Shown: positions 49,939-58,672 of the stretch, piece after piece
Layout of the letters: every line of letters begins with the position of its first letter
How positions within the stretch are numbered: position 1 is the first letter of the stretch
Origin: Candidatus Bathyarchaeota archaeon
GTDB taxonomy: Archaea; Thermoproteota; Bathyarchaeia; Bathyarchaeales; Bathycorpusculaceae
DNA: 64,000 bases
Direction: 5' to 3'
Assembly (NCBI GenBank): GCA_026014465.1
Contig: JAOZID010000010.1
Span: 402,288 to 466,287 of the forward strand
Notes under the pieces: generated by a model
The model's database searches: none
What the model was told of the DNA's origin: nothing
Seen by the model: the letters and a program-made list of their open reading frames with translations, nothing else
Made by a program: the position numbers and the translations under genes

Positions 49939-50026
49939 AGCCGAGATGGCAGAGTGGTTAACGCGCGGGCCTTGAGAGCCCGTGGACCTTCAGGTCCGCA
50001 GGGGTTCGAATCCCTTTCTCGGCGCC
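49939..50026 (+). tRNA. tRNA-Ser (TGA)
   Basis: Type II tRNA with long variable arm: acceptor GCCGAGA/TCTCGGC, anticodon stem CGGGC/GCCCG with loop CTTGAGA (anticodon TGA), extra arm GTGGACC..GGTCCGC, T loop GGTTCGAATCC, discriminator G and encoded CCA. Discriminator G supports Ser rather than Leu. No intron. Confidence 0.95.
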
Positions 50027-50165
50027 ACTTCCCCCTCCCACCAGACACAAAATCTTTTTGTCACTACAAAATCTGCAAGGGCTGGTTCAGCGTTAGCTAC
50101 GGGTTGAACATGACGTACTTGGGTTTGCTTAAAAGAAAAAAGAAAGAAGGGAAAGGAGGAGGGTT

Positions 50166-52010
50166 TTATCTGCGTCGTAGGATGACTGCGGCTACTGCGA
50201 CTATGATGATGATTGCTATGGCTGCTATGGCTATGTAGATGGTCATTGTGGAGGCGTTGTCGCTTGGTGGTGGGGCGGTTGTGGGGGATGCGGAGATTGC
50301 GGGTGTGGCTGAGGTTGAGCATACGCCTACTGCGGCTTCAGCGCATGAGCCAAAGTATGATTTGGAGCCGTCAAAGTTTGCGATGATTGTGTATTTGTCT
50401 TCTGTGGGTGGCTGCCACATGATGCTGTAGAAGCCGTTGGAGTCGCTTTGGGCGGTGCCGATTTCGTGGGAGCTGCCGCTTGAGTCAACAGCTGTTAAGT
50501 GCACGGGGACACCGTTTACTGATCCTGAGAGCGGTTTTTGCATGTAGACGTATTCCATCCACGCGGTCATGTCGTCGTCGGATATGGCAGGCATGCCTTC
50601 AGCTCCGGGGGACAGGTCGGTTACGGTGCCGCTTATGACTACGGAGCCGCCAAGGGGAACTGCAGTGTCAGGTGCGTCAACGGTTGTTTTTGTTTGTCCT
50701 TTGCCAAAGCAGTAGATTTGGTTGTCGTACGCGTTTAGCCCGACTAGGTAGCCGTCAGCAAGAGCAAAGCTTCCGCCCATGCCGCCGTTAGCCCAGAAGG
50801 ATATCTTCCAGAGTTCATCACCGCCATCTGCTGTTAGGCAACGCATTTTGAATCCTGGTTCTAGTGAGGGTCCGGGGGAGTGTTCAGAGCCGTAGCAGTA
50901 GAGTTTGCCGTCTGCAGCTACACCAACAGATACAGGGGTGTTTGGCCAGTAGCCTGTGTTGCCCATGGATTCTGTTTTGGTGCTCCAGTCGAGGTTGCCT
51001 GTTTGTGCGTTGTAGCAGTAGACTGTTCCGCCTTCTCCGATGCTGTCTCCAGAGTACAGTTTGCCGTTGTAGAACTGGGCGGTTACGCCGTACATGTGCA
51101 GGTCGGTTTCAGAGGCGGATGGTCCCCAGAGTTTTTCGCCGGTGGTGGTGCTGTAGCAGTACCATTGGCAGGTTTCTTTGGCAAATACTGCGAAGTAGCC
51201 TTCGCCGACAGCGTCCACGCTTAGGGTCAAGTTGCCTTCAGGCCAAGGGTTCTCTTGTACCCACATGACTTGCCCAAGGGTTTGAGGCTTGATGCTTATG
51301 CCAAACGTAGTATACGATGCAGGTGTGGGGTAAGTTGCCATACCAAGCATGCCCATGCCGCTGGCGAAAACCATCACTTGAGATTCAGAGTCAATGCCGA
51401 CGTTAGAAGCCATAGGAGGCAAAGGCGAAGAACTGGTCAAAGAGACATTGGTTGTCAAGCCAGAGGAGGCATCTATTGTTCCGCCAAGGGTGGGTCGCCA
51501 CATCCAGTAGCCGTTGTTGGCTAAGGGCGAGTTAGAGGGGAACGAATCCAAGATGCACGCAGTGGAGTTCCAGACTGCAATGGTGTTTGTTTGCATGTCA
51601 ACGTTGTATAGGAGTATGCTCCCTGCGGAGTCGATGTACTGGTTTGAAGCGCCAAACATTGCGCCGCCTGAGGGTACACCTTCAAGGGTGCATATCCAGT
51701 TGCCAGTGAAAGCGTCAAACATTGCCCACAGGGTTTGGCCATTTTCAGTGTAGGTTGACCACAGGTAGGGTAGGACGCCGTGCTGGTTTGGCGAGTTGTA
51801 GTTAAGCAGTTGCCCAAATGATAGTTGTGGGTATTGCTGGTTTAGGAAGCCGCCTGCGATTTGCATTGAGCCAGTGCTGTTCTGGTACCAGATTTCCTCG
51901 CCCGTGCGTAGGTCAACTGCGTGGAAGCCGTACATGGGCGGGTTTGGAGTGTTGTAGTAGAGTACGCCGCTGATGATTATTGGGGGCGACCAGTAGCTTT
52001 CATAGGACAA
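50166..52010 (-). CDS. Secreted PQQ-type beta-propeller protein, downstream part (frameshifted)
   Basis: The 614-residue frame continues the gene that starts at 52744. It contains PQQ-like propeller blades with typical motifs (GVLYYNTP..GFHAVDLRTGEEIWYQN, KLYCYGSEHS, YCYNAQTGNLDWST), then an Ig-like repeat (DTAVPLGGSVVISGTVTDLSPG), a Thr/Pro-rich stalk and a C-terminal membrane helix followed by RRR. The stretch just before 52010 (ITFGGVADGKFGNDAYYTG) is also coding in this frame up to about 52068. The protein would be outside the cell, anchored at its C-terminus. On its own it lacks a signal peptide. Confidence 0.75.
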   Translation of the reverse strand: MSYESYWSPPIIISGVLYYNTPNPPMYGFHAVDLRTGEEIWYQNSTGSMQIAGGFLNQQYPQLSFGQLLNYNSPNQHGVLPYLWSTYTENGQTLWAMFDAFTGNWICTLEGVPSGGAMFGASNQYIDSAGSILLYNVDMQTNTIAVWNSTACILDSFPSNSPLANNGYWMWRPTLGGTIDASSGLTTNVSLTSSSPLPPMASNVGIDSESQVMVFASGMGMLGMATYPTPASYTTFGISIKPQTLGQVMWVQENPWPEGNLTLSVDAVGEGYFAVFAKETCQWYCYSTTTGEKLWGPSASETDLHMYGVTAQFYNGKLYSGDSIGEGGTVYCYNAQTGNLDWSTKTESMGNTGYWPNTPVSVGVAADGKLYCYGSEHSPGPSLEPGFKMRCLTADGGDELWKISFWANGGMGGSFALADGYLVGLNAYDNQIYCFGKGQTKTTVDAPDTAVPLGGSVVISGTVTDLSPGAEGMPAISDDDMTAWMEYVYMQKPLSGSVNGVPVHLTAVDSSGSSHEIGTAQSDSNGFYSIMWQPPTEDKYTIIANFDGSKSYFGSCAEAAVGVCSTSATPAISASPTTAPPPSDNASTMTIYIAIAAIAIIIIVAVAAVILRRR

Positions 52011-52063
52011 GCCAGTGTAGTAGGCATCGTTGCCGAATTTGCCGTCTGCGACACCACCAAAGG

Positions 52064-52744
52064 TTATGGGTTAGTCCAGACGATGTGTGCGCTTTCGGGG
52101 GCTTTGGTATAGGGGTTTCCTTGTCCGTTTCCTAGCCAGTTACCTGCAATTGAGGACCATCCGACTATGGAGTCGCTTATTGGGCGCTCCCAGTAGCCAG
52201 TGGGCATCGGAACGGTGTTGTCGGTTGGAATTTGCTCTGTCTGCACTACAATTGAGGCTTCGCTGGAGCTTGGCTCGAAGTAGTCACCTATGTAGGAGGC
52301 ACCACCAAACATGGAGATGCTACCCCACCCTTCAGGAGGCGGGTTCTTGCCTTCTAGCACTTGTCCAGGGAATTCAAGTTTGAAAGTGTAGGTTCCCGTT
52401 TGTGTTGGTGTGTACCCTAAAAAGATGGTACCTACGGGGTCAGAACCAAAGGTTCCTAGTTCCTCAGTTGTTCCGTCGGGTTTGGTTACGGTGACTTTGA
52501 GGTTTTCCCATTGGTCGCCGTATTCGCCGCTTGCGGTCGGTGGGACTTTGTCTAGCCATGCAAAGATGTTTACGGGTTGGTTAACGCCTGTTGGGTTTGG
52601 GAATACTTCGATGTACGCGAAAGTTGGGATGTCAATTGGGGGGTCGTGTGCGGTGGCTGTGGGTAGAGCAGTGAAGACGATGGGCATTGTTAGAAGCAGC
52701 ATTAGACAGAGAGGACATAGAGATTTCATTATTGATATTTTCAA
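52064..52744 (-). CDS. Secreted beta-propeller protein, upstream part with signal peptide (frameshifted)
   Basis: The 226-residue frame has a signal peptide (MKISIMKSLCPLCLMLLLTMPIVFTALPTATA), an Ig-like domain (YIEVFPNPTGVNQPVNIFAWLDKVPPTASGEYGDQWENLKVTV) and the first propeller strands; it ends AHIVWTNP and then TAA. Adding one base in the CCC just before this stop restores the frame and gives WTNPITFGGVADG, continuous with the downstream part. The natural protein is therefore about 860 residues. A genuine mutation, a sequencing error or programmed frameshifting could explain the break. Confidence 0.75.
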   Translation of the reverse strand: MKISIMKSLCPLCLMLLLTMPIVFTALPTATAHDPPIDIPTFAYIEVFPNPTGVNQPVNIFAWLDKVPPTASGEYGDQWENLKVTVTKPDGTTEELGTFGSDPVGTIFLGYTPTQTGTYTFKLEFPGQVLEGKNPPPEGWGSISMFGGASYIGDYFEPSSSEASIVVQTEQIPTDNTVPMPTGYWERPISDSIVGWSSIAGNWLGNGQGNPYTKAPESAHIVWTNP

Positions 52745-52926
52745 ATTTCTCTCTCCTGTTTTATGGAAGAAAAACTGTCTGAATTACGTTTTTAATTATT
52801 TGTAAAATACACAGTTACTTACAATGTATATGATGTTGTAAAACCATTCAAGCATAACGCAAAAAACATCAGGAAAAGCTTAATTAAGAATCTTTTAGCA
52901 AGTTCCAATAATCGGGAGAGGAAAAA

Positions 52927-53733
52927 ATGTCACAAGCCCCAGACCACATTGAACTTTTAATGCAGCTTGGACTTACTCTCAATGAAGCAAGGGTTTACCT
53001 TACACTTTCTGAAATGGGAAAAGCCACTGCAAAAGCTCTGTCAAGAAACTCTGGAGTAACACGGGAATTCATCTATCAAATACTGCCAAAACTCTACAAG
53101 AAAGGAATTGCAGAAGTAGTCATAACGTCGCCTAAAACGTTTAGGGCTATTCCGCTTAAGAAGGCGTATGCTGTTTTGATGCAGCAAAAAGAACAAGAAA
53201 ACTCAGAGTTGCAGCAGAAAATTGAGGATGCATGCAAACGATGCCCCGACGTAAGCAGCCAAAACCCCGATGAACCCCAAATATTTATGATACCAACTGG
53301 AAAAGCCATGTACTCAAGGATTTCTCAAGAATACAAGGACGTTCACCAAAGCATAGACCTTACAATTCCTTTAAAGAAATTCTTGGATTTAACAAAGTTT
53401 TTCTACAACATCTCCAAGGTCATGACAAGAAGAGAAGTCAAACTGCGAATACTTGTAGAAAAACAAGAGCAAGACAACGTAGAAAAATACGAAGACGTAA
53501 CACCCATGGCAGAAATAAAATTCATAAACACCACCACCCCCACAAACCCCACACCAATTGAAATGATGCTTTTTGACAAAAAACGGCTCATGTTCTCAAC
53601 TTCAGCCGAAAACAGCATAGACAAAATGACCTGGCTCTACGCAAATAACCCCTTCATAATAAAACTAGCCAGCAACTATTTCAAGACCAAATGGGCCCTA
53701 GCTGCGCCTGCAAAGATTATGCAAGCCACTTAA
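52927..53733 (+). CDS. TrmB-family transcriptional regulator
   Basis: The 268-residue protein has an N-terminal TrmB winged helix (MQLGLTLNEARVYLTLSEMGKATAKALSRNSGVTREFIYQILPKLYKKGIAEV), a short coiled coil (about 80-100) and a C-terminal effector domain of the TrmB/phospholipase-D-like fold. GGGAGAGG precedes the ATG. It diverges from the propeller gene across a 180-base spacer and probably regulates it or responds to sugars, the usual ligands of TrmB. Confidence 0.87.
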   Translation: MSQAPDHIELLMQLGLTLNEARVYLTLSEMGKATAKALSRNSGVTREFIYQILPKLYKKGIAEVVITSPKTFRAIPLKKAYAVLMQQKEQENSELQQKIEDACKRCPDVSSQNPDEPQIFMIPTGKAMYSRISQEYKDVHQSIDLTIPLKKFLDLTKFFYNISKVMTRREVKLRILVEKQEQDNVEKYEDVTPMAEIKFINTTTPTNPTPIEMMLFDKKRLMFSTSAENSIDKMTWLYANNPFIIKLASNYFKTKWALAAPAKIMQAT

Positions 53734-53821
53734 ACGACGGATTTTTCAAAAACTTCTGCTATGCTGCACAGCAGGCAGGGCTTTGGTTAGATAACAAAGA
53801 AGAATGAAGGGGGATTTTGGT

Positions 53822-55339
53822 TTAGACAAATGTGGGGATGAGCAATCGGAGTTGCTCGGTTACTGGTTGGATGAAGTCGAGTACTATTTGTGGGTAGAGT
53901 CCCAGTACGATGATTGCTCCGATTAGTATGAAGACTGGGATGAGTAGGCGTTTGGGTTCTTTTATGCGTGTTTCGTCTTTGGGTTTTTTGGCGTACATGT
54001 AGTTTATGAGGCGTAGCAGGTAGGCGGTTTGGACAACGCTCATCAAGACTCCGATGATGGCTAGCCAGGTCATGTCAGCTTGTATAGCTGCAGTGAACAC
54101 GAGAAACTTTGCAATAAAACCGCCCAGCGGAGGAACACCCGCAAAGGACAACGCGGCTATGGTTAAAGCCAACGCGGTGAGGGGCATTTTTCTGCCTAGC
54201 CCTGAGAAGTCCTCTAGGGTTCTAAAGCCGTAACGGTTGATGATGCCTACTGCCATGAACGAGACGGCGGTGGTTATGCCTCCGATTAGGAAGAAGTACA
54301 GGTTGCCCGTGATGCCTAGCGCGGTTACGCTGGTGATGGCTACTAGGTTGTAGCCGACGTCGGCGACGCAGATGTTTCCAATTAAGACTTTGACGTTGTT
54401 TTGTATGAGCGCGAACATGTTGCCTACGATCATGGTGAAGGCTGCCATGATGCCGAGCATGAATGTCCAGTTGAGGATTCCAAGGTCAGGGGTTAAGATG
54501 TAGATGAGGACGCGTATGAGCACGTAGTAGCTGCCTTGGTCGATTATGGCGGAGAGAAAAGCGGAAGAAGAGGATGGGGCTGCGGCATATGCGTCAGGTA
54601 GCCAGAAATGGAACGGTACGATTGCGGCTTCTATGGCGTAGCCTGCAGCTATGAATATGAAAGCTAAAATGAGAAGGCTCTTGTCAGCCAACACGGTTAG
54701 GGCTTCGCGTACAGCCCAGAAATTCAAAGTTCCCGTGATGCCATAAACAAGGGATAAACCAAAAACGATGAATGCAGACGCGATAACAATCATGACGATA
54801 TATTTGAGGGTGGAGTTAAGCGACGTACGGTTTTTGCGGTACAGCATCAAGAAGCTTGAGCCTGCCGCGGCGGCTTCCCAGAATATGAACAGTGTGAGGA
54901 GGTCGCCTGCGCATACGGCGCCGATTAGGGCTGCGGTTAGCATGAGCATGATGGCGAAGTATCGTTCTGAGGGGCTTTCTTTGGGGTTGACGTGGAATAT
55001 GCTGTAGAGCAAAATTACGGCGGTTACGGCTACGAAGATGATTACGAGGTAGAGGGATATTGCGTCTACCATGAAGGCGCTTGATACTGCGGCTATTTGC
55101 GGGTCTTGCGTGTTTGACAAAGTTATGTTGACTATGGACTGCTCAAGGGGCAGGGCGTAATACTGCGTAGCGAGGTTTGCAACTGTTGCAGAGGTTGCCA
55201 CAAAAACTATAGCAAACCAGACAAGAGTCAAAGCAGTAACTTTGCTGGTTCTACGGATAAGCTTGAAAATTGGGATTGTCAAAAGTGCAAAAATAAGCAA
55301 CGTAGCTATGGGTAACGCTACCTCGAAGATGCCAACCAT
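53822..55339 (-). CDS. nuoN: Complex I-like antiporter subunit N
   Basis: The 505-residue membrane protein has about 14 helices and the features of antiporter-like subunits: a conserved Glu in FWEAAAAGSSFLMLYRKN, the Lys/His region AAIVPFHFWLPDAYAAAPSSSSAFLSA near residue 235, and SFAGVPPLGGFIAKF near the end. It translocates H+ or Na+ as the distal arm of the complex. It is the last gene of the operon. GTGAG precedes the ATG. Confidence 0.88.
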   Translation of the reverse strand: MVGIFEVALPIATLLIFALLTIPIFKLIRRTSKVTALTLVWFAIVFVATSATVANLATQYYALPLEQSIVNITLSNTQDPQIAAVSSAFMVDAISLYLVIIFVAVTAVILLYSIFHVNPKESPSERYFAIMLMLTAALIGAVCAGDLLTLFIFWEAAAAGSSFLMLYRKNRTSLNSTLKYIVMIVIASAFIVFGLSLVYGITGTLNFWAVREALTVLADKSLLILAFIFIAAGYAIEAAIVPFHFWLPDAYAAAPSSSSAFLSAIIDQGSYYVLIRVLIYILTPDLGILNWTFMLGIMAAFTMIVGNMFALIQNNVKVLIGNICVADVGYNLVAITSVTALGITGNLYFFLIGGITTAVSFMAVGIINRYGFRTLEDFSGLGRKMPLTALALTIAALSFAGVPPLGGFIAKFLVFTAAIQADMTWLAIIGVLMSVVQTAYLLRLINYMYAKKPKDETRIKEPKRLLIPVFILIGAIIVLGLYPQIVLDFIQPVTEQLRLLIPTFV

Positions 55340-55354
55340 CGTTTTCTCACGCCG

Positions 55355-56902
55355 TTAAATAAACCCTACCGTGTTAATCAGGTTTATAAAGAATGTGGGG
55401 TATACTCCGAGAATTACCACAAAAACTATCAAAATCAGCATTGCTAGTTTCATGTAGTTGGGTACGTCAACGATTTTTTTGTGGTGGGCGGTGTTTGCTG
55501 TTTCGCTGTCTGTGTTGCCCGTTTTTGATTGGCTAAGGAAGATTCGGTAGATAAACCGCAGAGAATACGCCAGTGAGAGCACGGTGGCTATGAGCATGAA
55601 AACGGTTGGGAGCAGGTAGAACTGGTTATGCTGGATAACTTCGAAGGCACCAACGAATATGAGGAATTCACTAATGAAACACGCGAACGGCGGAGAGCCC
55701 GCGATGCTTAGTGCAGCAATAATAGAGGAAGCACCAGTGAAGGGCATCTTCCAAGCTAAACCGCCCATATCGCGGATGTCACGCACTTCGGTCTGGTGCA
55801 TAACAGAGCCTGCGGAAAGGAACAAAAGCCCTTTGCTTACTCCGTGAGTGAGTATGTGAAGCACGGTTCCCACAATCGCGGGGGTTAAGGCTAGCATTCC
55901 GCCTGCGAGGGGGTTAGCTGGGTACAAGGAGAGCCCAAACATGATGTAGCCCATGTGGGCGATGCTTGAGAACGCGATTATACGCTTGATGTCGGTCTCC
56001 ACCAAAGAGATGAAGGCTCCAAAGAACGCGGTGATTACGCCAAAAACTGCCAAGCCGTGAAGGAAGGTGACGGCAAATTCTGTTCCTGCTATGGCGGGGA
56101 AAACGGTGCCCAAAGATAGACGTAGTATGGCGTATGCGCCTGCGCTGATGATTACTCCGCTAAGAAGGGCGGACATGGTTGCGGGGGCTTCAGAGTGTGC
56201 GTCGGGAAGCCACATGTGCACGGGGACAACTGCCATTTTGACTGCGAACCCAGCGGTTAGGGCAAGCAGTATCCAGCGGGCGATATCGGGGGAATTCATG
56301 AGGGCGGCTTGGACAGTGGTTATGTCTGTTGCGCCTGTGACCATGTAAATCGCGCCAATGCCTAGCAGCACGAAGACGGCGCCTGCATGGGTGAACACGA
56401 AGAACTTGAAGGCGGCGCGGTAGGATTCGCGGTAGCCCCAGCCTCCGATTATAAAGTACGCGGGGACGAGCATAAGTTCCCAGCAGAAGTAGAACAAGAG
56501 CAGGTTAGATGTGATGAAGACGCCTACGAGTCCTACGGAGAGCAGGCTTAAGAGGGCGTAGTAGACGGGGAGGTTTTTCTTGCCTTCCATGTATTTTATG
56601 CTAAAGATCGCCGAGACAAAAACCAGCAGTAAGCTGATTATTGCAATCGAGGCGCTGATGCCGTCTGCGAACAGTGTGAAGTCGGCGTTTAGGACGGGAA
56701 TCCAACCGTATTGTTCGGTGTAGGTGGAGTGATCCATTATGGTTGGAACTGTTGTTAATACGAGTCCAATGTTGATAAGTGATATAAGCGCAACCAAGAG
56801 GGCTGCAATTTTGGGAGATTTCTTTCCAGCTAGATAAACAAGTGGCGCTCCTAAAGTTGGGAGCAGAAAGACCGCAAGCAGACTATATGGCAAGTTATGC
56901 AC
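55355..56902 (-). CDS. nuoM: Complex I-like antiporter subunit M (copy 1)
   Basis: The 515-residue protein has the NuoM/FpoM signature: CWELMLVPAYFIIGGWG, KMAVVPVHMWLPDAHSEAPATMSALLSG, AFSSIAHMGYIMFG and SIAGSPPFACFISEFL. It likely pumps an ion. It starts at GTG 56902. It follows a 264-base gap after the second M copy; a TATA-like TTTATATT lies about 38 bases upstream, so M and N may have their own promoter. Strongly similar to the copy at 57166-58668. Confidence 0.92.
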   Translation of the reverse strand: MHNLPYSLLAVFLLPTLGAPLVYLAGKKSPKIAALLVALISLINIGLVLTTVPTIMDHSTYTEQYGWIPVLNADFTLFADGISASIAIISLLLVFVSAIFSIKYMEGKKNLPVYYALLSLLSVGLVGVFITSNLLLFYFCWELMLVPAYFIIGGWGYRESYRAAFKFFVFTHAGAVFVLLGIGAIYMVTGATDITTVQAALMNSPDIARWILLALTAGFAVKMAVVPVHMWLPDAHSEAPATMSALLSGVIISAGAYAILRLSLGTVFPAIAGTEFAVTFLHGLAVFGVITAFFGAFISLVETDIKRIIAFSSIAHMGYIMFGLSLYPANPLAGGMLALTPAIVGTVLHILTHGVSKGLLFLSAGSVMHQTEVRDIRDMGGLAWKMPFTGASSIIAALSIAGSPPFACFISEFLIFVGAFEVIQHNQFYLLPTVFMLIATVLSLAYSLRFIYRIFLSQSKTGNTDSETANTAHHKKIVDVPNYMKLAMLILIVFVVILGVYPTFFINLINTVGFI

Positions 56903-56935
56903 CTATAGCCAAGATATCATTATCGAATTCAATAT

Positions 56936-56944
56936 AAATCTATC
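56936..56944 (-). promoter_or_regulatory. Internal promoter before nuoM copy 1
   Basis: Minus strand GATTTATATTG with a purine-rich GTGATA before it, about 38 bases from the GTG at 56902. It sits in the only long gap of the operon. Confidence 0.45.
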
Positions 56945-57165
56945 ACAAAAAACTCCCAACCAAGTATAGCAAATGAATAAAACATCAAAAAACAGTCAGG
57001 GCATACGTTCAATATAACAGCAGTTTTAACGCGATTAACTCTAAGACCATTCAGCATACACCGTAAAGCAATATTCAAATGGAAAAAAGAAGGCGGAGCA
57101 GCGTAACAAACGCGCTTTCCCAGGCAGAAACGCTTCTGCAAGCAAAGTTTTCGGGTCTAAACGGT

Positions 57166-58668
57166 TTAGAGGAAGGTGGAGGTGGCGGCGTTTATGATGT
57201 CAACGAAGAACGAGGGGAAGATTCCGATGATGACGACTATAGCGGCTACGAGTATCATGGAGAATAGCATGAACCGTTTGTTTTCGAGTTTCTTGTTTTC
57301 GATGGGGGTCTTGGGGGTTCCAAGGAACACGTGTGAGATGAAGCGCAAGCCGTAGGCTAAGGATAGGACTGCGGCGGCTAGCATGAGGGCTGTTGGGATT
57401 ATGTAGAAGCTGTCGACTTGGATCATTTGGAAGGCGCCCATGAATATGAGGAATTCGCTTATGAAGCAGGCGAAGGGTGGGGTTCCGCCAAGGCTTAGGG
57501 CTGCAATGGCTGAAGAGATGCCTGTTATGGGCATTTTACTGCCTAAGCCGCCCATTTCTTTGATGTTGCGAACTGCCACTGCTTGCATAACTGCACCTGC
57601 GGTGAAGAAGAACAGACCTTTGCTAAAAGCGTGTGTAACTATGTGAAGCACGGTTCCGGTCATGGCGGTTTCTAGGGTCATGGGTGCGAACAGGGAGACT
57701 CCAAAGAGTATGTAGCCCATGTGACTGATGCTTGAGTATGCAATAATGCGCTTAATGTCAGTTTCCACCAAAGCGACAAAAGAGCCAAAGAACGCGCTAA
57801 TTACACCTAGAAGGGCTAAGGCATGTAGGAACATTGTTCCAAAGTCTGTTCCAGCGACTGCGGGAAAGACGGTTTCCATGGATACGCGTATTACTGCGTA
57901 GGCTCCTGCGCTGGTTAGGACACCACCCAAGAGTGCGGACATGGGTGCTGGGGCTTCGGAGTATGCGTCTGGGAGCCAGAGGTGTACGGGGAAGATTGCC
58001 ATTTTTACTGCAAAGCCAGCCGTTAGGGCGAGCAGTATCCATTTGACGATTTCAGTGTTTGCAGTGAGTAGGAGTTGTTCGGCTTGGAAGAGATCGATGC
58101 TGCCTGTGACCATGTAAATCGCGCCAATGCCCAGCAGCACGAAGACGGCGCCTGCATGGGTGAACACGAAGAACTTGAAGCTGGCTTTGTAGGATTCTTT
58201 GTAGCCCCAGCCTCCGATAAGGAAGAACGCAGGGACAAGCATGAGTTCCCAGCAGAAATAGAAGAACAGCAGGTTAGATGTGATGAAGACGCCCACAAGT
58301 CCTATGAAGAGCAGGGTTAGCAGCGTGTAGTACACTGGCAGGTTCTTTTTGTCTTTCATGTAGTTTATTGAGTAGAGGGCTGCTGCTGCCATTAGCACCA
58401 TAGTTATGATGACCATGGATAAGCTGATGCCGTCCACGTACAACGTGAAGTCAGAGTTTAGAACTGGAATCCAGTCGTAGCTCTCCACATAGTTATGTTG
58501 AGGGCTATCGAGCATAGTTGGAACAGTCGTCAAAGTCAACGCCAGCGTAGCCAGCGAAACCACAGCTAACAAGATAGCCGCGGACTTTGCAGATTTCTTT
58601 CCAGCTAAGTAAATGAACGGAACAGCCAAAGTTGGCAGTAGAAGAACAGACAATAGAATTGGCAACAT
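57166..58668 (-). CDS. nuoM: Complex I-like antiporter subunit M (copy 2)
   Basis: The 500-residue paralogue of the next gene has the same motifs (CWELMLVPAFFLIGGWGYKESYKASFKFFVFTHAGAVFVLLGIGAIYMVTGS, KMAIFPVHLWLPDAYSEAPAPMSALLGG, YSSISHMGYILFGVS, GGTPPFACFISEF). Long stretches are identical with copy 1, so the duplication is fairly recent or kept alike by gene conversion. GGAGTG inside the end of the L gene serves its ATG at 58668. It adds a fourth antiporter-like subunit to the arm. Confidence 0.92.
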   Translation of the reverse strand: MLPILLSVLLLPTLAVPFIYLAGKKSAKSAAILLAVVSLATLALTLTTVPTMLDSPQHNYVESYDWIPVLNSDFTLYVDGISLSMVIITMVLMAAAALYSINYMKDKKNLPVYYTLLTLLFIGLVGVFITSNLLFFYFCWELMLVPAFFLIGGWGYKESYKASFKFFVFTHAGAVFVLLGIGAIYMVTGSIDLFQAEQLLLTANTEIVKWILLALTAGFAVKMAIFPVHLWLPDAYSEAPAPMSALLGGVLTSAGAYAVIRVSMETVFPAVAGTDFGTMFLHALALLGVISAFFGSFVALVETDIKRIIAYSSISHMGYILFGVSLFAPMTLETAMTGTVLHIVTHAFSKGLFFFTAGAVMQAVAVRNIKEMGGLGSKMPITGISSAIAALSLGGTPPFACFISEFLIFMGAFQMIQVDSFYIIPTALMLAAAVLSLAYGLRFISHVFLGTPKTPIENKKLENKRFMLFSMILVAAIVVIIGIFPSFFVDIINAATSTFL

Positions 58669-58672
58669 TGTT

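Noticed and set aside
50030-50045. CCCCCTCCC after tRNA-Ser as a fourth copy of the C-rich repeat
   Set aside because: Neither GTAGAC before it nor TTTCTGCATA after it is present.
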